From contig CAMQZC010000019.1 in NCBI GenBank assembly GCA_947039485.1, positions 1 to 57,111 of the forward strand: a stretch of DNA of 57,111 bases, in the 5' to 3' direction. The position numbers and the translations under genes are program-made. Below the pieces are notes generated by a model. The model was given only the letters and a program-made list of their open reading frames with translations, made no database searches and had not been told where the DNA came from. Every line of letters begins with the position of its first letter. Within the stretch, counting starts at the first letter, position 1. This stretch comes from an uncultured Verrucomicrobiales bacterium (GTDB lineage Bacteria > Verrucomicrobiota > Verrucomicrobiia > Verrucomicrobiales > Akkermansiaceae). Of the stretch, positions 37,643 to 46,589 are shown piece after piece.

Positions 37643-38959
37643 TTAGGGTTCGTGGACGATGAACTTGAGTTCTGCCTCGCATGTAACCTCGCCATTGACG
37701 GTGCAGCGGCCTGTTGCCATGCCGATTGTACCGCGAACTTTGGTAAGCTCTGCCTCAATGATGAGGACATCGCCAGGGACGACAGGACGGCGCCATTTGA
37801 CCTTGTCACAGCTCATGAAGTAGCCAAGCTTACCTTGGTGCGCAGGGATGCGCAGCACGAGGATGCTAGCCACCTGTGCCATAGCCTCAATCTGAAGCAC
37901 ACCGGGCATCACAGGATGACCAGGGAAGTGCCCTTGGAAGAATTGCTCATTCATGGTGACGTTTTTCTGACCAATGCAGCGATTCTCGCCTTCGAAGCCG
38001 AGAATGCGGTCAACCAACAGGAAGGGGTAGCGGTGAGGAAGCAGCTTGAGCACTTCCTGCGTATTGAGCGCTCCATCACCAATGGGGATGATGGGCACCT
38101 TGGGGCGGTTTGCCTGAATATCGTCGTAGGTCTTCTTGAGCAGCTGCGACATCTTGGCATTCACGCTATGACCAGGCATAATGGCGATGACTTGTCCAAT
38201 AATGCGACGACCGTTGAGAATCAAATCACCCAGCATGTCCATCGCCTTGTGGCGCGCGCACTCGTTGTGATGGCGCAGACCGCCAGCACAGATGTATTGG
38301 TCACCCTTGATGACAATAGCGTTATCGAGTGTACCGCCTTGGATGAGTCCCTTGTCGAGGAGGGGTTGCACGTCCTCATAGAAGCAGAATGTGCGGGAGT
38401 CAGCAAGTTCCTTCTCGTAGTTCTCAGGTGTGATAACGGAGTCAAAGTACTGCGTCACACGACCATCAGGACCAACACATGTGACGGAAAGACGGAACTC
38501 CTTAGCGGGCATCACAATGATCGTGGATCCATTCTCGAGCTCTACCTTGAGGGGTTCACGCACGATCCATGGCAGCATAAGAGCATCTTGATCAACGATC
38601 CCAGCTTTCTTAATGAGGGCGACGTAGGGGGCTGCTGAGCCATCACCAATAGGGGGCTCGCTGGCATCCATCTCAATGATGGCGTTGTCCACACCCATGC
38701 CTGTGAGGGCCGAGAGAATGTGCTCAACGGTGTGAATCTTCATCGCTCCCTCTGAAAGGGTCGTAGCACGCTCGACGGTCTCAACCTTGCTAACGCAAGC
38801 CTGCATCATTGGACTGCCGGGTAGATCAACGCGACGAAAACGAAAGCCAGTATTGACCTCCGCTGGGTAAATTGTAAGTTTAACGGGCTTGCCCGTATGC
38901 AGAGAGGTACCTTCAATCGAGGCGCCCTTTCCGAGGGTTCTTTGCATTTGTCTGGCCAT
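37643..38959 (-). CDS. lpxC/fabZ: Bifunctional LpxC (UDP-3-O-acyl-GlcNAc deacetylase) / FabZ (3-hydroxyacyl-ACP dehydratase)
   Basis: A 438-residue fusion. Residues 1-290 are LpxC, the zinc deacetylase committing to lipid A: HTVEHILSALTG with Glu79/His80, RHKAMDMLGDL with the other two zinc ligands (His and Asp), and PGHSVNAKM with the catalytic His. Residues about 300-438 are FabZ: LLPHRYPFLLVDRI, then GHFPGHPVMPGVLQIEAMAQ with the active-site His and Glu, and KVKWRRPVVPGD. This fusion is known from Bacteroidota, Chlorobiota and parts of the PVC group. It couples lipid A commitment to fatty acid dehydration that draws on the same 3-hydroxyacyl-ACP pool. The gene is upstream of rpmH on the same strand; rpmH has its own promoter. 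Confidence 0.96.
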   Translation of the reverse strand: MARQMQRTLGKGASIEGTSLHTGKPVKLTIYPAEVNTGFRFRRVDLPGSPMMQACVSKVETVERATTLSEGAMKIHTVEHILSALTGMGVDNAIIEMDASEPPIGDGSAAPYVALIKKAGIVDQDALMLPWIVREPLKVELENGSTIIVMPAKEFRLSVTCVGPDGRVTQYFDSVITPENYEKELADSRTFCFYEDVQPLLDKGLIQGGTLDNAIVIKGDQYICAGGLRHHNECARHKAMDMLGDLILNGRRIIGQVIAIMPGHSVNAKMSQLLKKTYDDIQANRPKVPIIPIGDGALNTQEVLKLLPHRYPFLLVDRILGFEGENRCIGQKNVTMNEQFFQGHFPGHPVMPGVLQIEAMAQVASILVLRIPAHQGKLGYFMSCDKVKWRRPVVPGDVLIIEAELTKVRGTIGMATGRCTVNGEVTCEAELKFIVHEP

Positions 38960-39070
38960 GGTAAGCTAAATTATACATGATAGAGAGTCATCTGTGAAGT
39001 GTAATTTGGATTTTTTCTCCTTGCCGATGTAATTTTATCCTGTGATGGTACTATTTCCTTCAATCACCCC

Positions 39071-39099
39071 TTGACACTAGTCCGAAATCAGACTATCAT
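39071..39099 (+). promoter_or_regulatory. Promoter and 18-bp operator of the marR-MATE operon
   Basis: TTGACA (39071-39076) and TATCAT (39094-39099) are 17 bp apart, an ideal sigma-70 layout. The spacer and start of the -10 box contain the near-perfect palindrome TAGTCCGAAATCAGACTA (39078-39095; 16 of 18 bases symmetric). This is the typical size and place for a MarR-dimer site, so the regulator encoded just downstream probably represses itself and the transporter. The GTG start lies only 7 bp beyond the -10 box. Confidence 0.8.
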
Positions 39100-39105
39100 C
39101 AAGAG

Positions 39106-39570
39106 GTGACTGATGATCAATTTTACAACGACTACAACGACGCGATTGTATCAATGTTCTACAAGACAAATGCCCTGCTCGCCCTATGGGCGCGCAAGCA
39201 TAGGATCAGTCTTAATGCTCTGATGTTTTATGAGGTGCTCAATAGTCGCAAGGTCTGTAACTCTCAGCAGATTTGCGAGGAGACGCTGCTACCCAAGCAG
39301 AGTATTAGCAGCATCATCAAGGAGCAAGATAAGCTGGGCTATCTGTGTATCGCATCTAATCCGCAGGACAAGCGCAGCAAGATTATCAGCCTGAGCGAGG
39401 CAGGACTCAACTATTCTAAAAACCTACTCTCGGGGCTCAAAGATATTGAGGTCAAAGCCCTCAAGAAGCTCAATCGCGAGGATGTCATACAGCTTTTGCA
39501 GAGTGAAGAAATATTTTACATGGCCTTACAGGCCGAAATTCAAACAGAAAACACAACTCATGCCCGATAA
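39106..39570 (+). CDS. MarR-family transcriptional regulator
   Basis: A 154-residue MarR protein. N-terminal and C-terminal helices form the dimer. The winged helix is at about 45-110, with a recognition helix in the KQSISSIIKEQDKLGYL segment and a wing at NPQDKRSKIISLSEAG. The start is GTG at 39106. With the -10 box ending at 39099, transcription should begin at or within a base or two of this codon, giving a leaderless mRNA. The next in-frame Met would remove 18 residues of the conserved first helix. Its stop overlaps the MATE gene by 11 bp. It most likely senses a drug or phenolic compound and derepresses the pump; the ligand is unknown. Confidence 0.85.
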   Translation: MTDDQFYNDYNDAIVSMFYKTNALLALWARKHRISLNALMFYEVLNSRKVCNSQQICEETLLPKQSISSIIKEQDKLGYLCIASNPQDKRSKIISLSEAGLNYSKNLLSGLKDIEVKALKKLNREDVIQLLQSEEIFYMALQAEIQTENTTHAR

Positions 39571-40954
39571 TAACAAAAACCCGCTCGACATTGGTCGCCG
39601 CGCGTGGCCGCTACTGCGCTACACGCTGCCCAATATTGCCATGTTCACCTTCATGACACTCTACATCATTGTGGATGGCATCTTTATCGCGAGCTGCGTT
39701 GGAGGACTTGCGCTCTCCTCTCTCAACATGGTCTTCCCCATCTATGGCATCATGCTCGCCATCCCTCTGATGCTCGCCATCGGTGGCTCTGCTGTTGTGG
39801 CACGCCTGCTAGGAGAGGGGCGTAGGAGGCACGCGCAGGGTATCTTTAGCATGCTGCTACTTGTCATCTTTGGCCTCGCCCTCACGCTAACAACGCTGGG
39901 CTACGTCTTTGTAGATGATATCGTGCGTATTGCTGGCAGCACAGATATCCAGACACCCTATGGCAAGCAGTATCTCATGAGCTTGCTTGGCTTTATGCCA
40001 GCACTCTTCCTTCAAGTAGCCTTCCAGACCTTCTTTGTGACAGCTGGGCGACCTAGCTATGGGCTCTTCTTTGTGATTGCAGCAGGGCTGAGCAATGTGG
40101 CGCTCGACTACATCTTCATGGTGACGATGGGATTGGGCGTAACGGGCGCTGCTCTCGCGACGGGGATTGCCTCCTGTGTCCCAGCCTTGGGAGGGCTCAT
40201 CTACTTTGGTCTGCGCTGGCAGCGTAGCAATCTGCGCTACCGCGCCCCTCAGGGGAATCTGCGCCAGCTGGGGCAAATCTGCGTCAATGGATCCTCCGAG
40301 ATGGTGACCCACCTCTCAACCTCCGTATCCACCTACCTCTTCAACATCGGCTTCCTCTACTATTATGGAGAGCAAGGCGTGGCGGCATTTGCCATCATCG
40401 TGTACTTCCAATTCCTCTTTACCTCGGTCTTCTTTGGCTACTCCGAGGGGGTGGCACCTGTCATTGCCTTCCAATATGGGCGCGGTGATGATAACGTTCT
40501 ACGCAGTATTTTCAAGCACAGTATCAAGTACATCATCGCGATCGCTCTACTCTCCTACGCTATCTCATCGCTGGGTCTCAGCACGCTGCTACCTCTCTTT
40601 ACGGTGGACAATAAGGAGCTCTACGACATGTCTGAGCGGGGCTTCCGATTCTTCTCCATCTCATTCATCCTCATGGGACTCAATGTCTATGCCTCCGCGC
40701 AGTTCACTGCGCTGGGCAATGGGATTGTCTCGGGTATCATCTCTCTGGGCCGCACGCTTATTTTCCTCGTGGGATCCATCATCCTACTGCCTCGCCTCAT
40801 TGGTGGCTCGGGGCTCTGGTTGGCGGCTCCTCTCGCGGAGTTTTTGGGACTTCTACTCTCACTGGGGCTGCTCTATGGACTGCGCCACCGATACGCTTAC
40901 TGGCCGATATCAACATCCAAAACGGTGATTACAAAAGAAGGTGAGGATTCGTAA
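39560..40954 (+). CDS. MATE-family multidrug efflux transporter
   Basis: A 464-residue membrane protein with about 12 TMs. The N-terminal half has MFTFMTLYIIVDGIFIASCV and SSLNMVFPIYGIMLAIPLML, followed by GGSAVVARLLGEG; the C-terminal half repeats the fold (ISFILMGLNVYASAQFTALG). This matches MATE antiporters of the MepA/NorM type, which expel cationic drugs using a Na+ or H+ gradient. I start at 39560, where the ATG overlaps the marR stop (ATGCCCGATAA); the longer frame from 39446 reads through marR out of frame. The overlap implies translational coupling. Regulation is by the MarR protein via the operator at 39078-39095. Confidence 0.9.
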   Translation: MPDNNKNPLDIGRRAWPLLRYTLPNIAMFTFMTLYIIVDGIFIASCVGGLALSSLNMVFPIYGIMLAIPLMLAIGGSAVVARLLGEGRRRHAQGIFSMLLLVIFGLALTLTTLGYVFVDDIVRIAGSTDIQTPYGKQYLMSLLGFMPALFLQVAFQTFFVTAGRPSYGLFFVIAAGLSNVALDYIFMVTMGLGVTGAALATGIASCVPALGGLIYFGLRWQRSNLRYRAPQGNLRQLGQICVNGSSEMVTHLSTSVSTYLFNIGFLYYYGEQGVAAFAIIVYFQFLFTSVFFGYSEGVAPVIAFQYGRGDDNVLRSIFKHSIKYIIAIALLSYAISSLGLSTLLPLFTVDNKELYDMSERGFRFFSISFILMGLNVYASAQFTALGNGIVSGIISLGRTLIFLVGSIILLPRLIGGSGLWLAAPLAEFLGLLLSLGLLYGLRHRYAYWPISTSKTVITKEGEDS

Positions 40955-41039
40955 GAACCTGCCTACCCACACAGCATGAGCGCTGCAGAGCAACGATCAG
41001 CTAGCAATACCTAGACCCGCATCAGCAAGCTAAGCTACG

Positions 41040-41071
41040 AGGCTCAGAAACAAACGTTTCTGAGCCTTTCT
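41040..41071 (+). terminator. Terminator after the MATE gene
   Basis: AGGCTCAGAAAC (41040-41051) and GTTTCTGAGCCT (41056-41067) form a perfect 12-bp stem with a four-base loop, followed by TTCTCTT. It lies between convergent genes and can serve both strands, better on plus. Confidence 0.75.
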
Positions 41072-41072
41072 C

Positions 41073-42575
41073 TTACTTGAGTTTGATAGTAATTTGCTCA
41101 CCTTTGCTCAGCTTGAGCTTAGGGATAAGGAGGAAATCATTGGTCACAACAGCGCCCTCATGACTGCTTGAGCTAACCAGCATGCGATGGGGGTACCAGA
41201 TAGCGCAACGCTCGTCGTGGTCACGCAAGGCTGAGATTTGGAGTGTCTGCGCATCCAGCCAGACCTGCTTGAGCGATGAGCTAGCATGTGATTCATCTAA
41301 TGTGGCAGACCAGCGGGGGTCACCAAAAAGGGCAACGACATCGCGGTCATGCACGACTCCGAGGTAGCTCATATTAACATTTTTCATCGGGATACCTGCA
41401 GCGATAATTGACTCCGCAAGCTGCTGCCCTTGCTTGAGCGATGAGCCGTTAAACTCAGCCTGCATGAGCCGAGGATCAATCCTGTTACTCTTGTGGAGGA
41501 TAAACTGGTTGTTGAGGTACCATGCCTCCGCGAGGCTGCTGCCTGCCGTATTGCTAAAGAGGCTACTGAGGCTCCCCCATCCCCCATCACCATACCATGA
41601 TGGCACGGTGTAGCCTACCAGCTGGTTGCAGCCATAGGCAGAGAGTGCAGTGACGGCCATACTATCGGGACTGCGCTTAACATGGGCAAAGAGGCAATTA
41701 CCTGCTGCTAGCCAGACGCGCCGCTCACCATCGGGCTTGATTACGCCAGCCTGACTCTGCTGCGCTAGCTTGGCAAGTGGGGCAAAATCACCCTTGTTGG
41801 CAGCTGAGAGCACATTTTGGGCGAAATAAGGTATTTGCGAGGGCTTGAGTTGATAGTATCGGTTGGCGTAGCTAAAGATGAGCCCCTTTCCAAAGGGCAT
41901 CTCAAGATTGAACTCCGTGGCATGCGAGGATGTCACGATGAGTTGAGGTTTTTTATGGGCAAGCTCCGTGCTAAACTTAAGCTGTATACCTGCCTCAATG
42001 GCGCAATCGCGTTGAGCACGATCCAGCTGATGGGGGCCTGTCTCAATAGGGGGCTGATAGCCACTCTGCTCCATCACCTGATAGGGCTTCCAGTCTGTGA
42101 TGCAGGCACTGTGCTCAAAGCGAGATGAGTCTACGTTTGTCGTTGCCAACATTCGCTTGATGACTAAAGGCTTGTCATCCTTAGCTATACGCAGAGCATC
42201 CTCGGCTCGGTAGCCTGTAACGATGCCCCAGATGCAGTCACCCCACAGATCATCATCAATCCGTCGCGCGGCGCGGTGGATATAGTTAACCAACTTGTAA
42301 TCGATCTCCTCCGGGCGCGCAACAAAGGCAGCATAACGTGCCTTTCCCTTCTTCATCATCTCCGCGCAGTCATTGAGATCAGAGAGCTCAACGATCTGCA
42401 CTCCCTCGTACTTCGCCTGCAACGCCTTTGCAACAGCCATCCACTCGGGCTTCGCTGCGGTCTGGGCGGAGATAAAGACGAGGTAGTTATTACTCTGCGT
42501 CTGGGTCTCGGTCTGAGCATAGGTAGTGGGCATGACTAAGGTCATCGCGGCTAGCAGTTGACAGGGGCGTATCAT
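41073..42575 (-). CDS. Secreted protein of an uncharacterised gingipain/caspase-like family
   Basis: About 500 residues with signal peptide (MIRPCQLLAAMTLV...YAQ). The N-terminal part (YLVFISAQT, ARYAAFVARPEEI, WGDCIWGIVTGYRAEDALRI) has an alternating alpha/beta pattern. Two later blocks look like a clan CD His-Cys dyad: VTSSHATEFNLEMPFG and WLAAGNCLFAHV. GYTVPSWYGDGGWG and SLAEAWYLNNQF complete the conserved core I recall from proteins of Planctomycetes and Verrucomicrobia. In gingipain-type C25 peptidases a His-Gly block precedes a Cys block in the same order. Peptidase activity is inference. The start at 42575 gives a normal signal peptide; 42611 adds 12 residues. The terminator at 42616-42650 separates it from the M16 protease upstream. 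Confidence 0.6.
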   Translation of the reverse strand: MIRPCQLLAAMTLVMPTTYAQTETQTQSNNYLVFISAQTAAKPEWMAVAKALQAKYEGVQIVELSDLNDCAEMMKKGKARYAAFVARPEEIDYKLVNYIHRAARRIDDDLWGDCIWGIVTGYRAEDALRIAKDDKPLVIKRMLATTNVDSSRFEHSACITDWKPYQVMEQSGYQPPIETGPHQLDRAQRDCAIEAGIQLKFSTELAHKKPQLIVTSSHATEFNLEMPFGKGLIFSYANRYYQLKPSQIPYFAQNVLSAANKGDFAPLAKLAQQSQAGVIKPDGERRVWLAAGNCLFAHVKRSPDSMAVTALSAYGCNQLVGYTVPSWYGDGGWGSLSSLFSNTAGSSLAEAWYLNNQFILHKSNRIDPRLMQAEFNGSSLKQGQQLAESIIAAGIPMKNVNMSYLGVVHDRDVVALFGDPRWSATLDESHASSSLKQVWLDAQTLQISALRDHDERCAIWYPHRMLVSSSSHEGAVVTNDFLLIPKLKLSKGEQITIKLK

Positions 42576-42610
42576 GCCAAACAAACTAGCATACAAGCCC
42601 GCACAAGTCA

Positions 42611-42650
42611 AAGAAAAAGCCCCAGCAAAGCAAGACTTTGCAGGGGCTTT
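42611..42650 (-). terminator. Terminator after the M16 peptidase gene
   Basis: Bases 42616-42630 pair with 42636-42650 (AAAGCCCC, one mismatch, GCAAAG) across five bases. On the minus strand the stem is followed by TTCTTT after a T-rich stem end. Confidence 0.85.
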
Positions 42651-42673
42651 AATGATTTTATTCTCTCTCGAGC

Positions 42674-45568
42674 TTATTTCTTTTTCTCTTCACAGAGGCG
42701 CTCAGGGACGATGATGAACTGCTGGTAGCTCTTGCTCTTGCCAAAGACTTCCTGCGCGAGCTCAACAATCTCCTCATGGCTGATGGTGGCAGCATCGGCA
42801 AGCTCCTCACGGAGGTCGGCGAGCTTGTCAGGATCGGACTGAAGGCGATTGATAGCAGACACCCAGAAGCTGGTCTGGCGCTGCTTCTTATCCAGAGAGG
42901 TCAGGATAGGACGGATGGCACGCTCAAAGTCTTCCTTGGTGATGGAGTCCTGACCCATCTCGCTAAGAATACTATTGATAGCATCATTGACAATCTCATA
43001 ATTGCGCTCCACGCCAAGGCTGGTGACGGTCATGTAGGCTGCCTGACTCAACTCAGCATTGGCGATGTAGCGCACGGAGGGGGAGTAGGCCTCACCGAGT
43101 ACCGCACGGATGCCATCAAAGAGCTTGTCGCGAGTGATGGCGCTCAGGACGGCCACGCGGCGGTTGCGCTTGATGTCCATCCCATCACCCATGGGGCGAA
43201 TCTGAGTAATCTGAGTCTTATCAATCTCAGTCTTGTAGGGCAGCAACGTGGCGTCAGGCTCCATTTGCAGGCTCACAGCACGCTGCTCTGCACTCAGAGG
43301 CGCAAATTGAGCCTTGCGGGCAGGCATCGAGCCAAAGCTACGTTCAAGTATAGGCAGCACTTCCTCCACCTTAAAATCACCTACCAAGCTAACCTCAATG
43401 GCACCATCCTTGAGGAGGGGTGCAAGGGCAGCCTTGACATCAGTGGTACTGAGTGCCTCAAGTTCGTCCTGTGATGGGAAGACGAGGCGAGGGTCATCAC
43501 CAAAAATCTTACGCATACCCTCAAGTTTGAGTGAGCCATCAGGAGTGGTCTCCATCCTATTATAGACAGTGGAAATCATGCGGCGCAGCATCATCTCAGC
43601 CTCGGGGCGGTAGCCTGGGTGGAGAATCATTGCGGCGAGCAGCTGGCACTGCATCTCCAAGTCCTCAATACGCGTGGTACCAGAGAAGTTCATATGCTCA
43701 TTAGCCAGCTCAAAGCTCATTCCGAGCTTCTTGCCTGCCAGCAAGCTCTTGAGCTCCTCCATCGAGTGAGCCTCAAGACCACCAGTACCCATCACCGAGC
43801 TAGCAAAGAGCGCCAGCCCAGAAGTACGAGGAAGGGCCAGAACACCACCATCGAGAGCAGCAACGACCGAGATACTACCCTTGTCGAAGTCCACGGGCTT
43901 CAAGTTTACACGGATACCGTTGGAGAGGGTGAGGGTTGTAACACCGATATCTGCCAGCTCAGCGCGCTGGACAATTTTGCCAGGTTTAGCGATTTTATCG
44001 TAGGCAAAGACGAGTTCCTCCATCTTGACTGGTGCGCTAAGTTTTTGCGTGCAAGCGGCCTCAAAGCTCTTTTTCAATACCTCCTCGTTGGCATTCGGGG
44101 CAAGGGTACCACTCAGGGAGAGGCTAGCTTTGCTCTCATCGTAGGCAGCAGCGAGAGCGCTGCGGCAGAGGTCTAGATCAGCCATGATGAGCTTGAGTCC
44201 CTCAACAAAGGCGCGTTTGTCCTCCATGGGGCTTGTCATCACGTCGCCTTCACCGAGATCGTCAATGAGGGTTTTTGCCATAGCTTGACCCGAGTAAGTG
44301 CTCCAGCTGCTAATAGCATTGTCATGAGCGAGGCTCAGGGCGGCGACGGCCTCCTTGACTTCCTGAGGCTGGAAGCCAAACTCAGCGGCGCGGCGCGTCT
44401 CGTTTTCAAGGGCAGTGAGCGCCTTTTGCCAGAGCTCAGGCTTTGCTACCGCACTGGCGCCAAAGACCTCCGATGTGCGAATCACATCAGACTGCGATAC
44501 ACTGGCTTGGAGGAAAGGACTATCAGCATCCTTTGCCATGCGAGAGAAGCGCGTATTGAGCATCTTGATGGCCAAATTGAGCGGCAAGTCAGCCATGCGC
44601 TGCTCGATCGTGTCGGGCTTGAGCGTCCAAACGCTAGGGATATTGATTGCAATCGAGCTCAGAGCAGACTCTGAGTTAGGGACAACGCATACGCTAGCAT
44701 CGGTCTGAGGGACGCCAAGAGCTGGGCGAGGAGCCCCCTTGCGAGGCGCCATTGAGGAGAAGTGCTTCTTTACCCAATCCTCGGCCTGAGCCTTATCAAT
44801 ATCACCTGTGATGATGAGGGTCTGGCGGTCGGGGGTGTAGTACTCGTTGTAGTACTTGCGAAAGGCGGCGTAGGGAGCACCTTGAATCATCTCAGGCGTG
44901 CCGATGGGCAAGAAATGCGACGCCCTCGCTCCGCGTGTAATCTGCTCAAGCAGCTTGATGGAGGTGCGGTAGCTCAGTGAATCACGGCTGCTAAGCTCAC
45001 TCATGATGATGCCGCGCTCCTTGTCAATAGCCTCATCGGTCAGGGTAGCCCCATCGCAAAAATCACGCATCACCGTCAGGGCAAAGTCAGGGGTATCTCC
45101 CTCAAGGCTGGGTAAATCGAGCATATAGACAGTCTCCAGCAGGCTCGTGTAGGCATTGGCATCACCGCCAAAACCAAGACCGCGAGTCTGCATGGCTGGG
45201 ATGAGCTCACCGCGCTTGAAATTGCGGCTACCGTTAAACATCAGATGCTCCAAGAAATGCGATATACCGCTAATTTCTTTAGTCTCATCAAGTGATCCAG
45301 CCTCGATATAGAGGCGGAGACTGGCACGGCCCTTGGGCTCGGCTGTGGGGCGGATGATGTAGCTAAAGCCATTCTCAAGGCGACCCTTGGTCAGCTTCTC
45401 ATCTTGGGAAAGAGGGGCAAGTTTCATTTGGTTTTGAATGCAGCAATTTTTTGCAACATCAGGCTTTGTGGTCGTGGTAGACTGCTCCACATTAGCCGAA
45501 ACAAGGGATACGGAGGCTAATGCTATCGCGATTGCTTTTGATGGAATAGGATGTGAGGGGTGGCACAT
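42674..45568 (-). CDS. M16-family (pitrilysin/insulinase-like) zinc peptidase, exported
   Basis: A 964-residue peptidase with a hydrophobic N-terminal signal (about residues 9-26). The inverted zinc motif HFLEH (His104, Glu107, His108) is followed 76 residues later by Glu184 in IDKERGIIMSEL, the third zinc ligand, the spacing typical of M16. The protein has the duplicated M16 architecture: an active N-terminal half and a second half from about residue 520 without HxxEH (RTSGLALFASSVMGTGG). Such exported M16 enzymes degrade peptides in the periplasm or at the surface. Length and layout match PqqL-like family members. It stands alone on the minus strand. Confidence 0.92.
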   Translation of the reverse strand: MCHPSHPIPSKAIAIALASVSLVSANVEQSTTTTKPDVAKNCCIQNQMKLAPLSQDEKLTKGRLENGFSYIIRPTAEPKGRASLRLYIEAGSLDETKEISGISHFLEHLMFNGSRNFKRGELIPAMQTRGLGFGGDANAYTSLLETVYMLDLPSLEGDTPDFALTVMRDFCDGATLTDEAIDKERGIIMSELSSRDSLSYRTSIKLLEQITRGARASHFLPIGTPEMIQGAPYAAFRKYYNEYYTPDRQTLIITGDIDKAQAEDWVKKHFSSMAPRKGAPRPALGVPQTDASVCVVPNSESALSSIAINIPSVWTLKPDTIEQRMADLPLNLAIKMLNTRFSRMAKDADSPFLQASVSQSDVIRTSEVFGASAVAKPELWQKALTALENETRRAAEFGFQPQEVKEAVAALSLAHDNAISSWSTYSGQAMAKTLIDDLGEGDVMTSPMEDKRAFVEGLKLIMADLDLCRSALAAAYDESKASLSLSGTLAPNANEEVLKKSFEAACTQKLSAPVKMEELVFAYDKIAKPGKIVQRAELADIGVTTLTLSNGIRVNLKPVDFDKGSISVVAALDGGVLALPRTSGLALFASSVMGTGGLEAHSMEELKSLLAGKKLGMSFELANEHMNFSGTTRIEDLEMQCQLLAAMILHPGYRPEAEMMLRRMISTVYNRMETTPDGSLKLEGMRKIFGDDPRLVFPSQDELEALSTTDVKAALAPLLKDGAIEVSLVGDFKVEEVLPILERSFGSMPARKAQFAPLSAEQRAVSLQMEPDATLLPYKTEIDKTQITQIRPMGDGMDIKRNRRVAVLSAITRDKLFDGIRAVLGEAYSPSVRYIANAELSQAAYMTVTSLGVERNYEIVNDAINSILSEMGQDSITKEDFERAIRPILTSLDKKQRQTSFWVSAINRLQSDPDKLADLREELADAATISHEEIVELAQEVFGKSKSYQQFIIVPERLCEEKKK

Positions 45569-45790
45569 TTTTTTATACTACCCTAGTCACAAAAAATGTC
45601 AACATCAGGCTGATGCATCATAAAAATAAAGATTAGATGGAGATAAACGAGAACATCTAACGCACGCCAAACCGAACAAAATGAAGTATCAACCACAGCT
45701 CGAATCGAGGAATTATCGCATTGCTGAGGTAGTTAGCTTGCCATCCGCCCCAATACCTGCTAAAATACCCAGACGCTGCACGCATTTATC

Positions 45791-46588
45791 ATGAGTAAAG
45801 AAACCGCATTTTTGGGGGAAGATACCGTACTTGGCAAATACTGGACGAAACGCCGCCACTTTGATTACCTTATCAATAAAAAGAACTTTCGTCTAACATT
45901 TGGCAAAAGTTTCCAACAGGTTGTCTATCTCGACCCTGCCATCGCAAATGGCCCAGAGAAGAACCGCCGAGACATCGAGGATGATACCCGCGCGGTCAAC
46001 TTCCTCATCAGGCACCTTGGTGACATCAAGGCTGAGCAACTCATCTTCATCACCACCTGCGACATGCTGCCCATTGATGGCAATGAGCAGAGCCCTATCA
46101 TTGAGCATAGCGATGACCCCTACGTGCAAAACCGCATCAATCTCTACGAGAGTATCAACCTACAATTCGGACGAGTACTCAACGTGCACATCCCCACAAT
46201 TGCTAGACCAGACCTCGACTTTAGCCCCCTGCTCCACGCCTGTGTGAACCCTCCCAAGGGCAAGGCGAAGCTCCCCTTTGCCCCCCTTGAGTTTCATCAA
46301 TTTTACTTCCCCGAGCGCATCCTTGGAGATGTGGAGAAGTGCGTCCCTCTGGGCATCTCAAGCATCATCCCAGCGATGCCCCCGCTCACAACCATGGACA
46401 TCATTGAAGCCCTCGCGCCCCAGCTCGACAGCAGACTCCGCGATGTCAAAACCAGTGATGCCAAGGGTTCAGATCGCAAATCTATCCATTCGCTTCAGTG
46501 GCTAGACCCAATGGATGGCTACCTCGTGAGCAAAGAAGACCAAATCGCGCTGCTCAAGTTCTACTACGCGCCTGATTCAGTCCTCTAA
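45791..46588 (+). CDS. Atypical NAD(P)-binding-fold protein related to nucleotide-sugar epimerase/reductases
   Basis: A 265-residue cytoplasmic protein that seems to be a divergent extended-SDR relative. AFLGEDTVLGKY stands where the Gly-rich dinucleotide loop belongs but keeps only part of the consensus. DTRAVNFLIRHLGDIKAEQLIFITTCDM matches the strand with the catalytic Ser/Thr. NRINLYESINLQFG is placed like the YxxxK helix, with Tyr but no Lys in the usual position. FHQFYFPERILGDVEKCVPLGIS resembles the C-terminal substrate part of the O-antigen/nucleotide-sugar reductases I recall. With the loop and Lys altered, catalysis is doubtful. It sits 1 bp before a GtrA-type gene, which suggests a role in surface glycan precursor handling. 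Confidence 0.55.
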   Translation: MSKETAFLGEDTVLGKYWTKRRHFDYLINKKNFRLTFGKSFQQVVYLDPAIANGPEKNRRDIEDDTRAVNFLIRHLGDIKAEQLIFITTCDMLPIDGNEQSPIIEHSDDPYVQNRINLYESINLQFGRVLNVHIPTIARPDLDFSPLLHACVNPPKGKAKLPFAPLEFHQFYFPERILGDVEKCVPLGISSIIPAMPPLTTMDIIEALAPQLDSRLRDVKTSDAKGSDRKSIHSLQWLDPMDGYLVSKEDQIALLKFYYAPDSVL

Positions 46589-46589
46589 G

